NCBI GenBank assembly: GCA_030849075.1
Contig: JASAOO010003527.1
Coordinates: 1-64,000, forward strand
Direction of reading: 5' to 3'
Length of the DNA stretch: 64,000 nucleotides
Origin: Zelonia costaricensis
Taxonomy: Eukaryota; Euglenozoa; Kinetoplastea; Trypanosomatida; Trypanosomatidae
Part shown: in pieces, positions 19,838 through 28,815 of the stretch
Numbering within the stretch: position 1 is the stretch's first letter
How the letters are laid out: every line of letters begins with the position of its first letter
Translations under genes and position numbers: made by a program
Notes under the pieces: generated by a model
What the model was told of the DNA's origin: nothing
The model's input: the letters and a program-made list of their open reading frames with translations, nothing else
Databases searched by the model: none

Positions 19838-20745
19838 GTGTGGTTGGGGGGAGGGGGGGGAAGAAATCTTGGTCCAGTGGAAGTACAGGTTTCTCCTGGA
19901 GAAAAACAAAAGGTGGAAAAAGCACTCAGGTCACCAGCGGTAGGAAGGCAAAGGCTGCTCGGAGAAGCCGCTCACGCCGGAGCTGATGCCGATGTGTCCG
20001 CGCAGTGGTAGGGTCGTGTTGCCAATGCCGCGTGTGGAACGCAACTGTTTTTCTTTTGGTTGTTGTTGTACGGGCTCGACGCTGTTGAAAGTGAAACGAG
20101 CGTGCAGTGATCGTGGTGGTGGTGCTCGCTGCATCCGCAGCGCCGCCGGGGGTGGGGGGGGGGGGGAAGGGGGGAAGAAGGAGGGCACCACAAAGGAGGG
20201 CGAAGTGGTGGTAGGTGAGACGCACGAGATGGACGGCGATAAAAGCGGGGGACGGCAGAGAATAAGGTAGCGCAACACGCTAGCTTCAACAAGGAGCGAG
20301 GTGGAAGATCTGAGGGGTGGTGCGATGCGCTGGTACAGATACCGGCGACGGACCAGCGCTCACTTGTGTCGGGGAGAGCGAGCAGTGGAGCTGCCCTGGC
20401 TGCAGCCGGGGACGCACCCGCGTGAAGCCGTTCACTCGTTGCAGAAGGCGCGCACCGCGAAAGGCGAGTGTCGTGGTGCGTGCTGGTGGTTAGCTGTAGC
20501 TACTTCTGCGGGTGTATGAAGATGTCGCGGGGTTTGTATGTACATGAAAAGCGTGTTCGTCCTGCTCTTCTCATTCCCTGCGCCTCCGCCCCCCTCTCTC
20601 TGCAGTGCACCAAGACACAAGGGAAAAGAGGGGGTGGGGAGGGGGGTAAACGGGACACCCCCACCTCACGACTGCGCACCACGCAATATAGGCAAGAAAG
20701 CGGCGAGCAGTCCACCTTTTTGTTTCCTTTTGGGAGGGGGTTGCC
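19838..20745. other. intergenic spacer with homopurine tracts
   Basis: Plus-strand purine tracts at 19845-19866 and 20149-20211 contain long G runs (C runs on the transcribed strand). The first is the likely splice signal of the WD40 gene. Another purine block at 20621-20648 may belong to the 3' processing of the CEP104 mRNA. No gene seen. Confidence 0.6.
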
Positions 20746-22860
20746 TCAACGCTTGCTGGCGATGCCGTCACGAACCACCGCGTTGGTGATCCTCGACAGC
20801 TCCTTGTCGCGGATGACAAGCTGCCGGTCAGCGACGAGCTTCCCGACAAGGGAGATGGCTAAATCGCGCACTTCAGGGTTGGGGTGATTGACGGTAGGCA
20901 GCAGCAGCTTGTTCAAAACTTGCTCGGAACTGACGCCACCGCTGTCGACGTGCAGGCGGCCGTGCTCGACGAGGAGCTGTAGGAGGTTGAGGCGGGAAAG
21001 CTGCGCCTTGGCGTTGCTCAGCGGGAGGTTGCGTCGCTCACGGTCCATCGGCTCCATCAGCGCGACAGGCAGGAGAGAGCTGGGCGGAATCGCGGGTGTT
21101 CTCACGTAGAGCGCGAGCGTGGTGAGGGCCTCGTCGCGGATGCGCTGGAGGTTGTCGCTGCAGCGCGTCACCAGTCGCGGAAGGAGAGTGACAAGTGGCG
21201 TGAGAACGCTGCCGATGCACTTGGCGGCGTCGGCCAGGCACATGCGCACAAGCGTGCAGGCAGCGAACACAACGTTGGGAATCGAGTCCTGCAGACCGTA
21301 CGAGTTCACGTCGAGAAAGCGCAGTACCGCATCTTCGACAACCGGCACGGGGGACGGGAACATGTCAATGTGCTCCGACAGAACCACCAGGGCCGCCTCT
21401 CGCAGCTTGAACCGCCGCGACAGCAGGCAGGCTGCCGTAAACCCTCCCACGGCGGCGATCAGCGGCTGAATGTCGAAGCCCGGACTGGTCAGCGTCACCG
21501 CGGTCCCTTCCTCCGAGCCAGCGCACGACAGAATCGCCTGCGCCACGGCCCGCTCTAGCGGGGCGAGCGACGCGGCGTCCAGCACGCGCGCGGCCGTCTC
21601 ACTCGCCTCGACTGGGTCGCTGTCGGTAAAGCCCGCCTCGCTCGCGGCGCGGGGGCCGCCGTCTAAAGGGCTGCGCGCTGGTGCGGCGTCCGGCTGCTGG
21701 TGGGGCCGGGCAGCGCCACGAGCAGGGCCGACGTCGTCGCTCACTCCGCCGTCCGTCGAATCGGCACCGCTGCGCGCCGACAGCGGCGGCACCGCCGGGG
21801 ACGGCAGCGCGGTCTGCTCAAACAGCTGCTCGACGAGTGTGTTCATGCGCACCTTCACCTGTTGTGCCACCTCGAACTTCTCGTCGATGATGGCCTGCAC
21901 CTTGTCTTGCTCCAGCTCGTAGATCTCTTTGGCGCGGTGGTTGAGCAGCGCAAGCTTGTCGCGACACTCGGCAGCAACGTGAAAGTCCTCCAGCGCCACA
22001 GCCTCGGCCTTGAGGGAGACAAGCTCCTCGGAGCGGCGCAGAAAGAAGTCCTCAAACTCTAAAATGCGCACGGAGCGAAAGGCGCCGCTCGGCGCCGTGT
22101 GCGCCGGTGCGCCGCCGCTCTGGAAGAGAGGCACGACGGGGGGCGGCGTCGAGGCGGCGAGGGGGACGGACTTGGCCGCCGACGCCTCCCTGCTCGTCGA
22201 CCGCGCGCTGCGGGGGGTGTCCGGCGCCACGAGGGCCGGCAAGTCCGCTGGCAATTCGGGCTCGTCGGTCGAAGGCCCTACGGATGGCGACGTAGCGGGG
22301 CTGCTGCGCCGCTCCTGCGCAACCACGGCGGGCAGCGGGTCGACATGCGCGAGGATGGGCTCGATGAGGTGGCCGCTGCACTCGAGCGAGTAGATGCCCA
22401 CCTGGTGGCCGGTGTTGAAGGCGTTGATGAAGGGCCGGTCAAAGAGCAGCTTGAGAAAGTACGCCTCGGTTTTGAGGTGCACCGTCTTGCGCTCCTTCGA
22501 CTTGAAGTGTGACTGCTCGTTGCTGTTGAAGTCGACGGAGCCAAGCTTGGCGAAGCGGATGGTGCGGAACGACGGCGGGTGGTCCCAGTCGTCGTCGTCG
22601 GTCAGCTTGGCGACGCGCACCTCGACCTTGGTTGCGATCTTGGCCTCGTGTGAGAGAATGCGGAGCTGCTGCAGCCACACGTTGCCGTGGAAGCGGAGGA
22701 CGAGCGTCTGCGGCGTTTTGCCGTGCCGCGCGCTCTGCCAGCCCGCTGGGGCTGGTGCTCCGGGCTTCCCCTCGCCTGTGCTGCCACCCAAGTCCGAGAT
22801 GGGGTGCAGCGGGTCCTCGCTGGTGCAAAAGAGGACATCGTACGGGAGGGCCACCGACAT
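20746..22860 (-). CDS. CEP104: CEP104 homologue (ciliary tip TOG protein)
   Basis: 704 codons from the ATG at 22860 (MSVALPYDVLFCTSEDP). Residues 1-180 match the CEP104 jelly-roll domain: LPYDVLFCTSEDPLHPISDL, TLVLRFHGNVWLQQLRILSH, KVEVRVA and FRTIRFAKLGSVDFNSN in order. A Pro/Ser-rich linker follows. Residues 260-355 are a charged coiled coil containing two UVR-like helices (EAVALEDFHVAAECRDKL and IIDEKFEVAQQVKVRM). The C-terminal 270 residues are helical repeats of TOG type. CEP104 tracks microtubule plus ends and acts at the tip of the flagellum, where it promotes axoneme elongation. The human C-terminal zinc fingers are not evident here. An in-frame ATG at 23064 would add 68 residues without recognised content and lies nearer the splice tract, so the start is not certain. 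Confidence 0.75.
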   Translation of the reverse strand: MSVALPYDVLFCTSEDPLHPISDLGGSTGEGKPGAPAPAGWQSARHGKTPQTLVLRFHGNVWLQQLRILSHEAKIATKVEVRVAKLTDDDDWDHPPSFRTIRFAKLGSVDFNSNEQSHFKSKERKTVHLKTEAYFLKLLFDRPFINAFNTGHQVGIYSLECSGHLIEPILAHVDPLPAVVAQERRSSPATSPSVGPSTDEPELPADLPALVAPDTPRSARSTSREASAAKSVPLAASTPPPVVPLFQSGGAPAHTAPSGAFRSVRILEFEDFFLRRSEELVSLKAEAVALEDFHVAAECRDKLALLNHRAKEIYELEQDKVQAIIDEKFEVAQQVKVRMNTLVEQLFEQTALPSPAVPPLSARSGADSTDGGVSDDVGPARGAARPHQQPDAAPARSPLDGGPRAASEAGFTDSDPVEASETAARVLDAASLAPLERAVAQAILSCAGSEEGTAVTLTSPGFDIQPLIAAVGGFTAACLLSRRFKLREAALVVLSEHIDMFPSPVPVVEDAVLRFLDVNSYGLQDSIPNVVFAACTLVRMCLADAAKCIGSVLTPLVTLLPRLVTRCSDNLQRIRDEALTTLALYVRTPAIPPSSLLPVALMEPMDRERRNLPLSNAKAQLSRLNLLQLLVEHGRLHVDSGGVSSEQVLNKLLLPTVNHPNPEVRDLAISLVGKLVADRQLVIRDKELSRITNAVVRDGIASKR

Positions 22861-23587
22861 CCCTGTCACGCCGCCAACTTGAGAGCTGCGGTGATGGCGC
22901 CAGGTGGCGGATGTGGGGTAGTGGCGCGAGGGCTGGGCTGTGGCCTCGGCACACACGCCAGCTAGTCGCACGCACGCGCTGTCACACAAGCGGGAGTGTC
23001 TGCGAGCTGCAAAGCGAGCACAAAGAGAAGGGGCGAGAGAGGCGCTGCCGAGGATGACACGCATAGGAGTGCAGTGAGGGGTGGAGGGAGTGAGAAGGGA
23101 GGGGAGGGTGGGGGGGGGGGGGGGGGGGCGGAGAAAAACGCAGCGCAAAAGAGAAGGCAAGAAAAAAAAAAGGGCCGCGACGTGCGGGAGGAGCCGCAGT
23201 TGGAAAGTGAAAGACGCGCTAGGCAGAGGGTAGCCGCATCGGCTGTGCTGTTTGCAGACGAGCATTTGCGGTGCACGTGGAAGCTGCTGGCCGCCACTGT
23301 ACGGGGCTTCACGGTGCTGTCTGAAGCCGCAGCCTCGTGGAGTCTACACACACCCTGTCCGACTTTAGAGCCAGCACCAGGGGAAGAGTAGCGTCGCTTT
23401 CGAATCACATACGCACACAGACACACACACAGACAAGAGGGAAAAGGGAGCAACCAAGTGGCGAGAACAGCAGCAAGTACTTATGCAATCTGTGAATCAA
23501 GCCTCGGTCGAACCGAGTTCTTTCGCGCCCTTTGAACTCCCTTCGCCCCGGCTGGTGTTTCACTGCGCAACGTCATCGCTTTCCGTC
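22861..23587. other. intergenic spacer with G19 homopolymer
   Basis: A plus-strand purine region at 23075-23172 contains a 19-base G run (23110-23128) and an A run; on the transcribed strand it is a long C/T tract and the probable splice signal for CEP104. A CA-rich repeat lies at 23407-23432. If splicing occurs just below the tract, the CEP104 5' UTR is about 200 bases, or a start at 23064 is used. Confidence 0.6.
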
Positions 23588-24127
23588 TCACTGTTGGCCT
23601 TGCACCCCGCGAGTGATGGGGTCGTTGGGCAGGTCAGTGATTACGGCGGTGTAGTTGTGCTGCATACTGGCAAGGAAGCGGGGGTTCAGGGGGCCGTCAG
23701 CCTCGTCGCACCACTCAGACGGCACATCGCGGCGCTGCGCCTGCCGCTGCGCCGCCATCGCCGTCGCCGCCTGCGCCTCGAGTTCTCGCCGCCGCAGCAC
23801 CACCATCTCCGCCACTCGCGTGGCGCCGGTCGTGGTTGTCAGTGGGTACTTGTCCACCTGAATACCGCGGCGTTCCAGCTCGCGCTCAAAGGCGCCGCGG
23901 CCGCTGTGATGCAGACCGTTGTTGTTGTTGTAGCTCTGCGTGGCGCGGCGGGCGTTCATCGTCTTGCGCGTCTGCAGCCGCTCCATCCCGTAGTACCACC
24001 GCATCGTCGAGCGCGCGGAGAGGTACCGACTGGCATCGAAGTCGTTGACGTGGTCCTCGTCCCAGAGCCCCGTCCCCTTCACGTACTTCATGGTGAAGCC
24101 GGAGAGGCACACACGGGAGCGCCACAT
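23588..24127 (-). CDS. unassigned basic protein, 179 aa
   Basis: 179 codons from the ATG at 24127 (MWRSRVCLSG). The frame stays open above to 24199 but only a GTG is available there. Content: an N-terminal aromatic segment (MKYVKGTGLWDEDHVNDF), SRYLSARSTMRWYYGMERL, a basic stretch with a run of four Asn, then a charged helix LRRRELEAQAATAMAAQRQAQRR and a C-terminal PNDPITRG. No membrane segment is seen. The short Arg-rich chain, early YYG and helical mid-region resemble small mitochondrial ribosome or axonemal proteins of kinetoplastids, but I do not recognise the family. Codon use looks like that of neighbouring genes, which supports coding. Confidence 0.55.
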   Translation of the reverse strand: MWRSRVCLSGFTMKYVKGTGLWDEDHVNDFDASRYLSARSTMRWYYGMERLQTRKTMNARRATQSYNNNNGLHHSGRGAFERELERRGIQVDKYPLTTTTGATRVAEMVVLRRRELEAQAATAMAAQRQAQRRDVPSEWCDEADGPLNPRFLASMQHNYTAVITDLPNDPITRGVQGQQ

Positions 24128-24738
24128 GGTGTCGAAGCGCACGACGGCTAACCGCGTTCCAACTGGTTTGCCCCAGTAGGTGCATTGGTGACAAGTCACA
24201 AGAAGTCAAGGCGGGAAATGGATAAACAAATTATAGGAGAAAGCGCAGCAATGAGGGTCATGAGCCAATCACAAACAGCAACGGGCAGCGTACAAAGATG
24301 ATCTCCATACAGACGAAGACCGCCAGAGGTTGGGCAAGGAGCTGCGTGACTCGGCTGCGAGTGGACGCTACACAAAGGGATGAACGCGGCATGACCAGGG
24401 GTCTGAAAGCGGGCACCACGTTCGAAGACAAACGCTGCGGTGAATCCGTGAAGTGCTGTTTTTTTTTGTTTGGCTTCGATCGCACCATCTAAGCAAACAC
24501 TGCAAACGACCAGCACGGAGTTGTCCCCTGCGTTTCTTTTTTTTTTTTTTTTCGAGCGGGCGTTGGAAACGAAAGGAGGCACACCAGCAGCGGCGGAGAG
24601 ACAGGAGGCAGAGGAGGAGGAGGAGGAGGAGCCCAAGCGAAACTTCTCGACGGCGGCGCGGTGACTCCGCCATCAGCAGCGCTCGACTTCCACGCCGTAA
24701 CGCACACAATCGAGCCAGAGCAACACGCGGCGGCAGCG
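24128..24738. other. intergenic spacer with T16 run
   Basis: A T16 run at about 24537-24552 (A run on the transcribed strand) and a (GGA)n stretch at 24602-24635 stand out. The pyrimidine signal above the 179-aa gene is weak (24190-24241 complement). No gene seen. Confidence 0.55.
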
Positions 24739-26856
24739 CTACTGCGCCAGCTGCGGACGCGACTCTTCTGCAGCCTCCCACGCACCGCAGCGCGCACCGT
24801 CCGCCGCCGCCACGACCTCCACCGCGAGCGCCACGTCGAAGCCGAGGTTCTTGCCTGCCTTCACGAGCCCCTCCACCGCCGTTACATGCAGCGGAATGGC
24901 CGCCGCTGACGTTTCAGCAAACGCCGCCAGCGCCTGCATGGACACAGCTGAGCTGGGCAGCCCACCGGTAGCGGCGCGGTCCGCGGCTGCGAGGGAGCCG
25001 CGTGCCGTCGTGCTGAGCGCCGCCAAGGCCTGGAGAACCTGCACCTCCAGTGCCGTTGACGCGGATGGCGCTGCTGCGCCCGTGACGCGCAACGCAGCCC
25101 GCTCCACGCAGGCGCGAAGCACCGTCTCGGCGACCTGCGGGAACGCGGTGCGCAGCAGCTGCACGGCACGCGCGAATCCGCCCTCGTCATCGTGCAGCGC
25201 CTCCAGCAGACCCACCAGCACGCCCATGTGCGGCAGGCAGCCCCTCCGCGCAGTCGCCTCGAGCACCGCAAATGCCCCATCCACGCTACCCGCCTCTGTG
25301 TAGATGGCCGCCCACCACGACAGCGCGTCCCCGTCAAGGGGGGTGACGGCAGCGATGACGTGTGCGACGGCGCTTGGCGGTATCGCGGCGAGGACGTGCG
25401 CAAGCGAGCGGTCCCCCCTGCCAAGGGCTCCCACTGGGAGAACGTCGCGCAGACACCGGCTCAGCGTCGCACGGTCGACGAAGCGGACGGCCAGAGTGCG
25501 AGAGAAGAGCTCGACCGTCGCGCCGTCCGCCGCGCTCCTCTCCGGGACCACCGCAGCCGAGCGCTCCGCCTGCGCAGCAAACAAAAGCCGCACCGTCCGC
25601 CCCGTCGTCGCGTGTGTGAGGCGCAGGCGCACGAGTTCACGGTCACTCGTGCGCAGCTCCACGGAGCGCCGCAGCGCCTCCAGCGCGAGCGCTACGGGGA
25701 GGCGCTGCGTGGTGTGCGACATCAGTGTTGCGATCTGCTGCTGCGTGTGGCAGTGCGGCAGTAGAAGCCGCGCCGTGACCGGGTTGCCCATGCCGAGCAG
25801 GAAGTGGAGGGCGCTCGCGGCCTCCAGCGTCGTCATGTGCGCCTCGGCAAACGCGCGCCACCGGGACTCGTGGCCGCTGCCCTCCGACACCCCAAATCGC
25901 AGTGCCACAGAGCGCAGCAGGACGAGCGCCGAGTACTGGCGCAGCGCCGGTGGCATTTCGCGGCGCAGCGCGGCGAACCAGCGGTGAGGCAGCTCGGGCA
26001 GGGCGCACATGGCGTGCACGACGCTGCCATAGCCCCAGCCGTTGGTGGGCGACCGGTGCGGCGGCGGCGGCGCCACAAATCGTGCAGAGGACGAGGCGTA
26101 CGCTGCGGCCTCAAACGCGAGGTCGCACCGCTCGAGGGCGGCCGCGACGTCACTGCGTGCAAGGCCACGCGCCTCCACCTCCCCGAGCGCGAACGCCAGA
26201 AACGCACAAAAGTCGTCGTTGCACGTGAACAGGTTGCCCGCCGAGTGCAGCACGCGCTCCACGATCGTGAGCAGCGGCACTGACTGCAGGCTGGGGCCGT
26301 CTGGTAGACCGCGAAGAAGTCGCAACCAGTGGCGGGGCGAAAAGGCTGAGCTGTCTAGCGCAAGCTGAATACACTCGGCGCGCGGTAGCCGCGGATAGCT
26401 GCCGGTGTGGGTGATGGCTTGGGTGAGGATGGCGCACTGCTGATCGGCGCTGAGCTGCGCAAAAATAGACCGTAGCCCGGCCTCGTCGCAAGCGGGCGAG
26501 GCGCAGCAGCTGAGAAAGACATCGGCAATTACCGTTGGGCGGGCTGCGGTGCTGCACCCTTGCGAGCTCACCGGAATGTCTGTCACGTGCGAGACCTCGG
26601 GCGTGCGCTGGGCGAGTGGCATCACGTCCAGCGGGTAGAGCGTGTGCGCGGCCAGCTGGCGCCGGTACCAGCGCTGCCGAAGCGCAGAGGCCGAAGCATC
26701 GGCCTCCTTGCTTTGTGTGCCGAAGCAACGGCAGCCCGGTGCCACCGCTGCGACCGGACAGCGACGGCGACGTTCAAGGCTCCAGGGAAGGAGCCGCGTA
26801 CCAAAGGCACGCTGATGCGCCAGCGCTGGTCCTGCGCTTTGCGCTGCCGGGTGCAT
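24739..26856 (-). CDS. large helical protein, probably mitochondrial, unassigned
   Basis: 705 codons from the ATG at 26856 (MHPAAQSAGPALAHQ); the longer frame to 27477 is low-complexity and derived from the splice region. The first 70 residues are rich in Arg, Ser and Ala with almost no acids, including LLPWSLERRRR, a good mitochondrial presequence. The remainder is dense in leucine and alanine with repeated helix pairs, for example LALDSSAFSPRHWLRLLRGL, SALHFLLGMGNPVTARLLL and DALSWWAAIYTEAGSVDGAFAVLEA. The last of these reads like a pentatricopeptide repeat unit. A PPR-type organelle RNA-binding protein or helical ribosome-assembly factor is therefore plausible, since kinetoplastids have many divergent ones, but the repeat period was not measured. 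No catalytic motif is visible. Confidence 0.6.
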   Translation of the reverse strand: MHPAAQSAGPALAHQRAFGTRLLPWSLERRRRCPVAAVAPGCRCFGTQSKEADASASALRQRWYRRQLAAHTLYPLDVMPLAQRTPEVSHVTDIPVSSQGCSTAARPTVIADVFLSCCASPACDEAGLRSIFAQLSADQQCAILTQAITHTGSYPRLPRAECIQLALDSSAFSPRHWLRLLRGLPDGPSLQSVPLLTIVERVLHSAGNLFTCNDDFCAFLAFALGEVEARGLARSDVAAALERCDLAFEAAAYASSSARFVAPPPPHRSPTNGWGYGSVVHAMCALPELPHRWFAALRREMPPALRQYSALVLLRSVALRFGVSEGSGHESRWRAFAEAHMTTLEAASALHFLLGMGNPVTARLLLPHCHTQQQIATLMSHTTQRLPVALALEALRRSVELRTSDRELVRLRLTHATTGRTVRLLFAAQAERSAAVVPERSAADGATVELFSRTLAVRFVDRATLSRCLRDVLPVGALGRGDRSLAHVLAAIPPSAVAHVIAAVTPLDGDALSWWAAIYTEAGSVDGAFAVLEATARRGCLPHMGVLVGLLEALHDDEGGFARAVQLLRTAFPQVAETVLRACVERAALRVTGAAAPSASTALEVQVLQALAALSTTARGSLAAADRAATGGLPSSAVSMQALAAFAETSAAAIPLHVTAVEGLVKAGKNLGFDVALAVEVVAAADGARCGAWEAAEESRPQLAQ

Positions 26857-27768
26857 GACGAGGCTCTGGTCACCCCTTCGTCTGTACCCACAGTTGCGAG
26901 TGCCGCTCACGATGAGCCTGCAGCAAACCACACAATGCCAAAGAAAACACCGCCGCTGACGGTGTCGTGTGTGCCGCGTGTGGGCGTGCGTGTGCGGCGA
27001 GCGTGCGTGAACAAAGCGCACGAGCCCGCACGTACGCTGCGGAGTGAAGTCGGGCCGAAAAGGCCGTTGGGCGTCATGGCCGAAGGAGAGCGGGGCGGAG
27101 AGTCGTGAACAGGAGAGGGAGTGGGGTGGTGACAGCGTGGCGGCTCGAGAGCAGCACCAGCTCGCTGCGCCAGACATCCCCGGTGTCACGCGACGTGTGT
27201 GCTTCGTCGGGGGAGGGGAGAAGGAAAGACGTGCGGCTAAACCGGGTGACGGCGCGTGCCTCCAGAGATGAGGTTTCTGGTGCAGCCGAAACCCCACAGC
27301 CCAGGCGTCTGCAGCGGCAACAACGCCAGCTGTGCGCCAGGACACGTTGCAGAGACAACACGACGACTGCGGGGTCACGCCCAAAAATGGAGTCGTTGGA
27401 CTGCAGGGAGACAGAAGGGGAGCACTCAGGGAGGCAGGGGGGAGGGGGGTCGGTGAGAAGGAATGTGGGCATCGCACATACCAACCCTATAATGACACGC
27501 TGAGAAGTGCGGTGATGCTCCAGCTGGCCGACCTTGCGATTCCAACACGGTGGCAAGCGGCTCATCGCAGCGCATAAACAAACCAACAAAACGCACAGAA
27601 CAGAATTAACGCGGAGAGACGCACCTGCGACCCGCCTCCACCAGAAGCGGCTTCAGACCAAATACGCCTCGCGCGTGTGCCCTCCTCTCTCTTTCGTGTT
27701 TGCCCCCTCATGCGACACAGTGACATGGAGGGAGGGGGGCGGGACAGGCTCGGGGCAACTCGCCCTCC
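26857..27768. other. intergenic spacer
   Basis: A transcribed-strand pyrimidine tract at 27081-27127 is the nearest credible splice signal for the helical protein gene, about 225 bases above its ATG. A second purine-rich segment lies at 27405-27462, probably linked to 3' processing of the ZIP transporter mRNA. No gene seen. Confidence 0.55.
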
Positions 27769-28815
27769 TTAGTGGTACCCACTCGTGAGCTGGAAGAGAG
27801 CCCCTGTGAAGGCGACACCGGTGAGCAGCGCCGCGTTCGCAGATGTGCCCTTGAGCTCCTCACCGCTGAGGATGGTCAACCCAATGTACACGAAGGAGCC
27901 GCTGCCCACAGCCTGCACCGCCGCGAGCGCCGACACGCCGCTACGGGAGTTCGCTGTCGACGGCACAGCTGACACGACACCGGGTGCCTCCGTGGAGGTG
28001 GTGCTGAGTCCTTCGAGTGAAGTCGCGCCGCTGCCGAAGAGCACGACGAGAATCATGGTGGCTGGGGTGAGCAGCAGCCACACGCCGATGGGGCCCTGGA
28101 AGAGCTGCCTCCAAAACCGCGACGACGATGACCGCCCCGCCCTCGGGCCAGCGTCTCCGTCAACGTCGGCGCCGCCTGAGTCCTCCTCGGACTGCGCGTA
28201 CATCTCCTTCGCCATGGCCACCCCGATGACGAGGCCGTCGCAAAACTTGTGGACGGAGAGCGGCACTGCCGCGCTAAGCAGGGCGCCAACCTTGCTTTCG
28301 AAGCCGAGTAGCAGCCCCTCCGTGATGCCGTGGAAGCACATGAGGATGATAAGCAAGGTGGACGTGGAGGCCGCGCCTCCACCGCTGCCACCGCCACCCG
28401 CGTGTGAGTGGTCGTTTTCGCTGTCACTTGCCAGTCCGTGGCTGTGCGCGCCGCCGCGCTTCATCGAGCGCTCCAGCACTGCTGGAATGAGCAAGCCGAC
28501 CAGCATCCAGAAGCACAGCGCTGGCGGGCTAGGGGCGACGCCGTGCTCGCCCTCGAACGCCTCCGGAAAGAAATGCAACATCGCCATCGTGAGGAGCATC
28601 CCGGCCGAGAGGCAGTTGGCCAACGACAGCCAGATGCGCGTTGCCGCCGACGCAGCAGACGGGCTGGCGCGCCGGACACGGGACACGACGGTCACGCCGA
28701 CAGGCGACCGCTCGTCTTTTGAGCGCCGTACGAAGAAGACCGGAAACCACACGCCGATGGAGCTCATCAGCGTGATCCACAAGGCCACAAACAGCTTGGA
28801 GGGGAGAAGCAGCAT
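27769..28815 (-). CDS. ZIP-family divalent metal transporter
   Basis: 348 codons from the ATG at 28815. Eight hydrophobic segments can be placed at about 5-29, 62-83, 98-115, 151-172, 176-202, 238-262, 295-316 and 326-347. Family marks are AGMLLTMAMLHFFPEAFE at TM2, HGITEGLLLGFE in TM4 (H162, E166) and HKFCDGLVIGVAMAK in TM5 (H189, D193), which line the metal site in ZIP proteins. A short His-containing loop after TM3 (HSHGLASDSENDHSH, 124-138) is the usual cytosolic metal-sensing loop. A second variable loop (210-232) is acidic and Ser/Gly-rich. The protein should move zinc or iron into the cytosol from outside or from an organelle; the metal is not readable. A pyrimidine tract on the transcribed strand (28862-28890) sits 50 bases above the start. 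Confidence 0.88.
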   Translation of the reverse strand: MLLLPSKLFVALWITLMSSIGVWFPVFFVRRSKDERSPVGVTVVSRVRRASPSAASAATRIWLSLANCLSAGMLLTMAMLHFFPEAFEGEHGVAPSPPALCFWMLVGLLIPAVLERSMKRGGAHSHGLASDSENDHSHAGGGGSGGGAASTSTLLIILMCFHGITEGLLLGFESKVGALLSAAVPLSVHKFCDGLVIGVAMAKEMYAQSEEDSGGADVDGDAGPRAGRSSSSRFWRQLFQGPIGVWLLLTPATMILVVLFGSGATSLEGLSTTSTEAPGVVSAVPSTANSRSGVSALAAVQAVGSGSFVYIGLTILSGEELKGTSANAALLTGVAFTGALFQLTSGYH

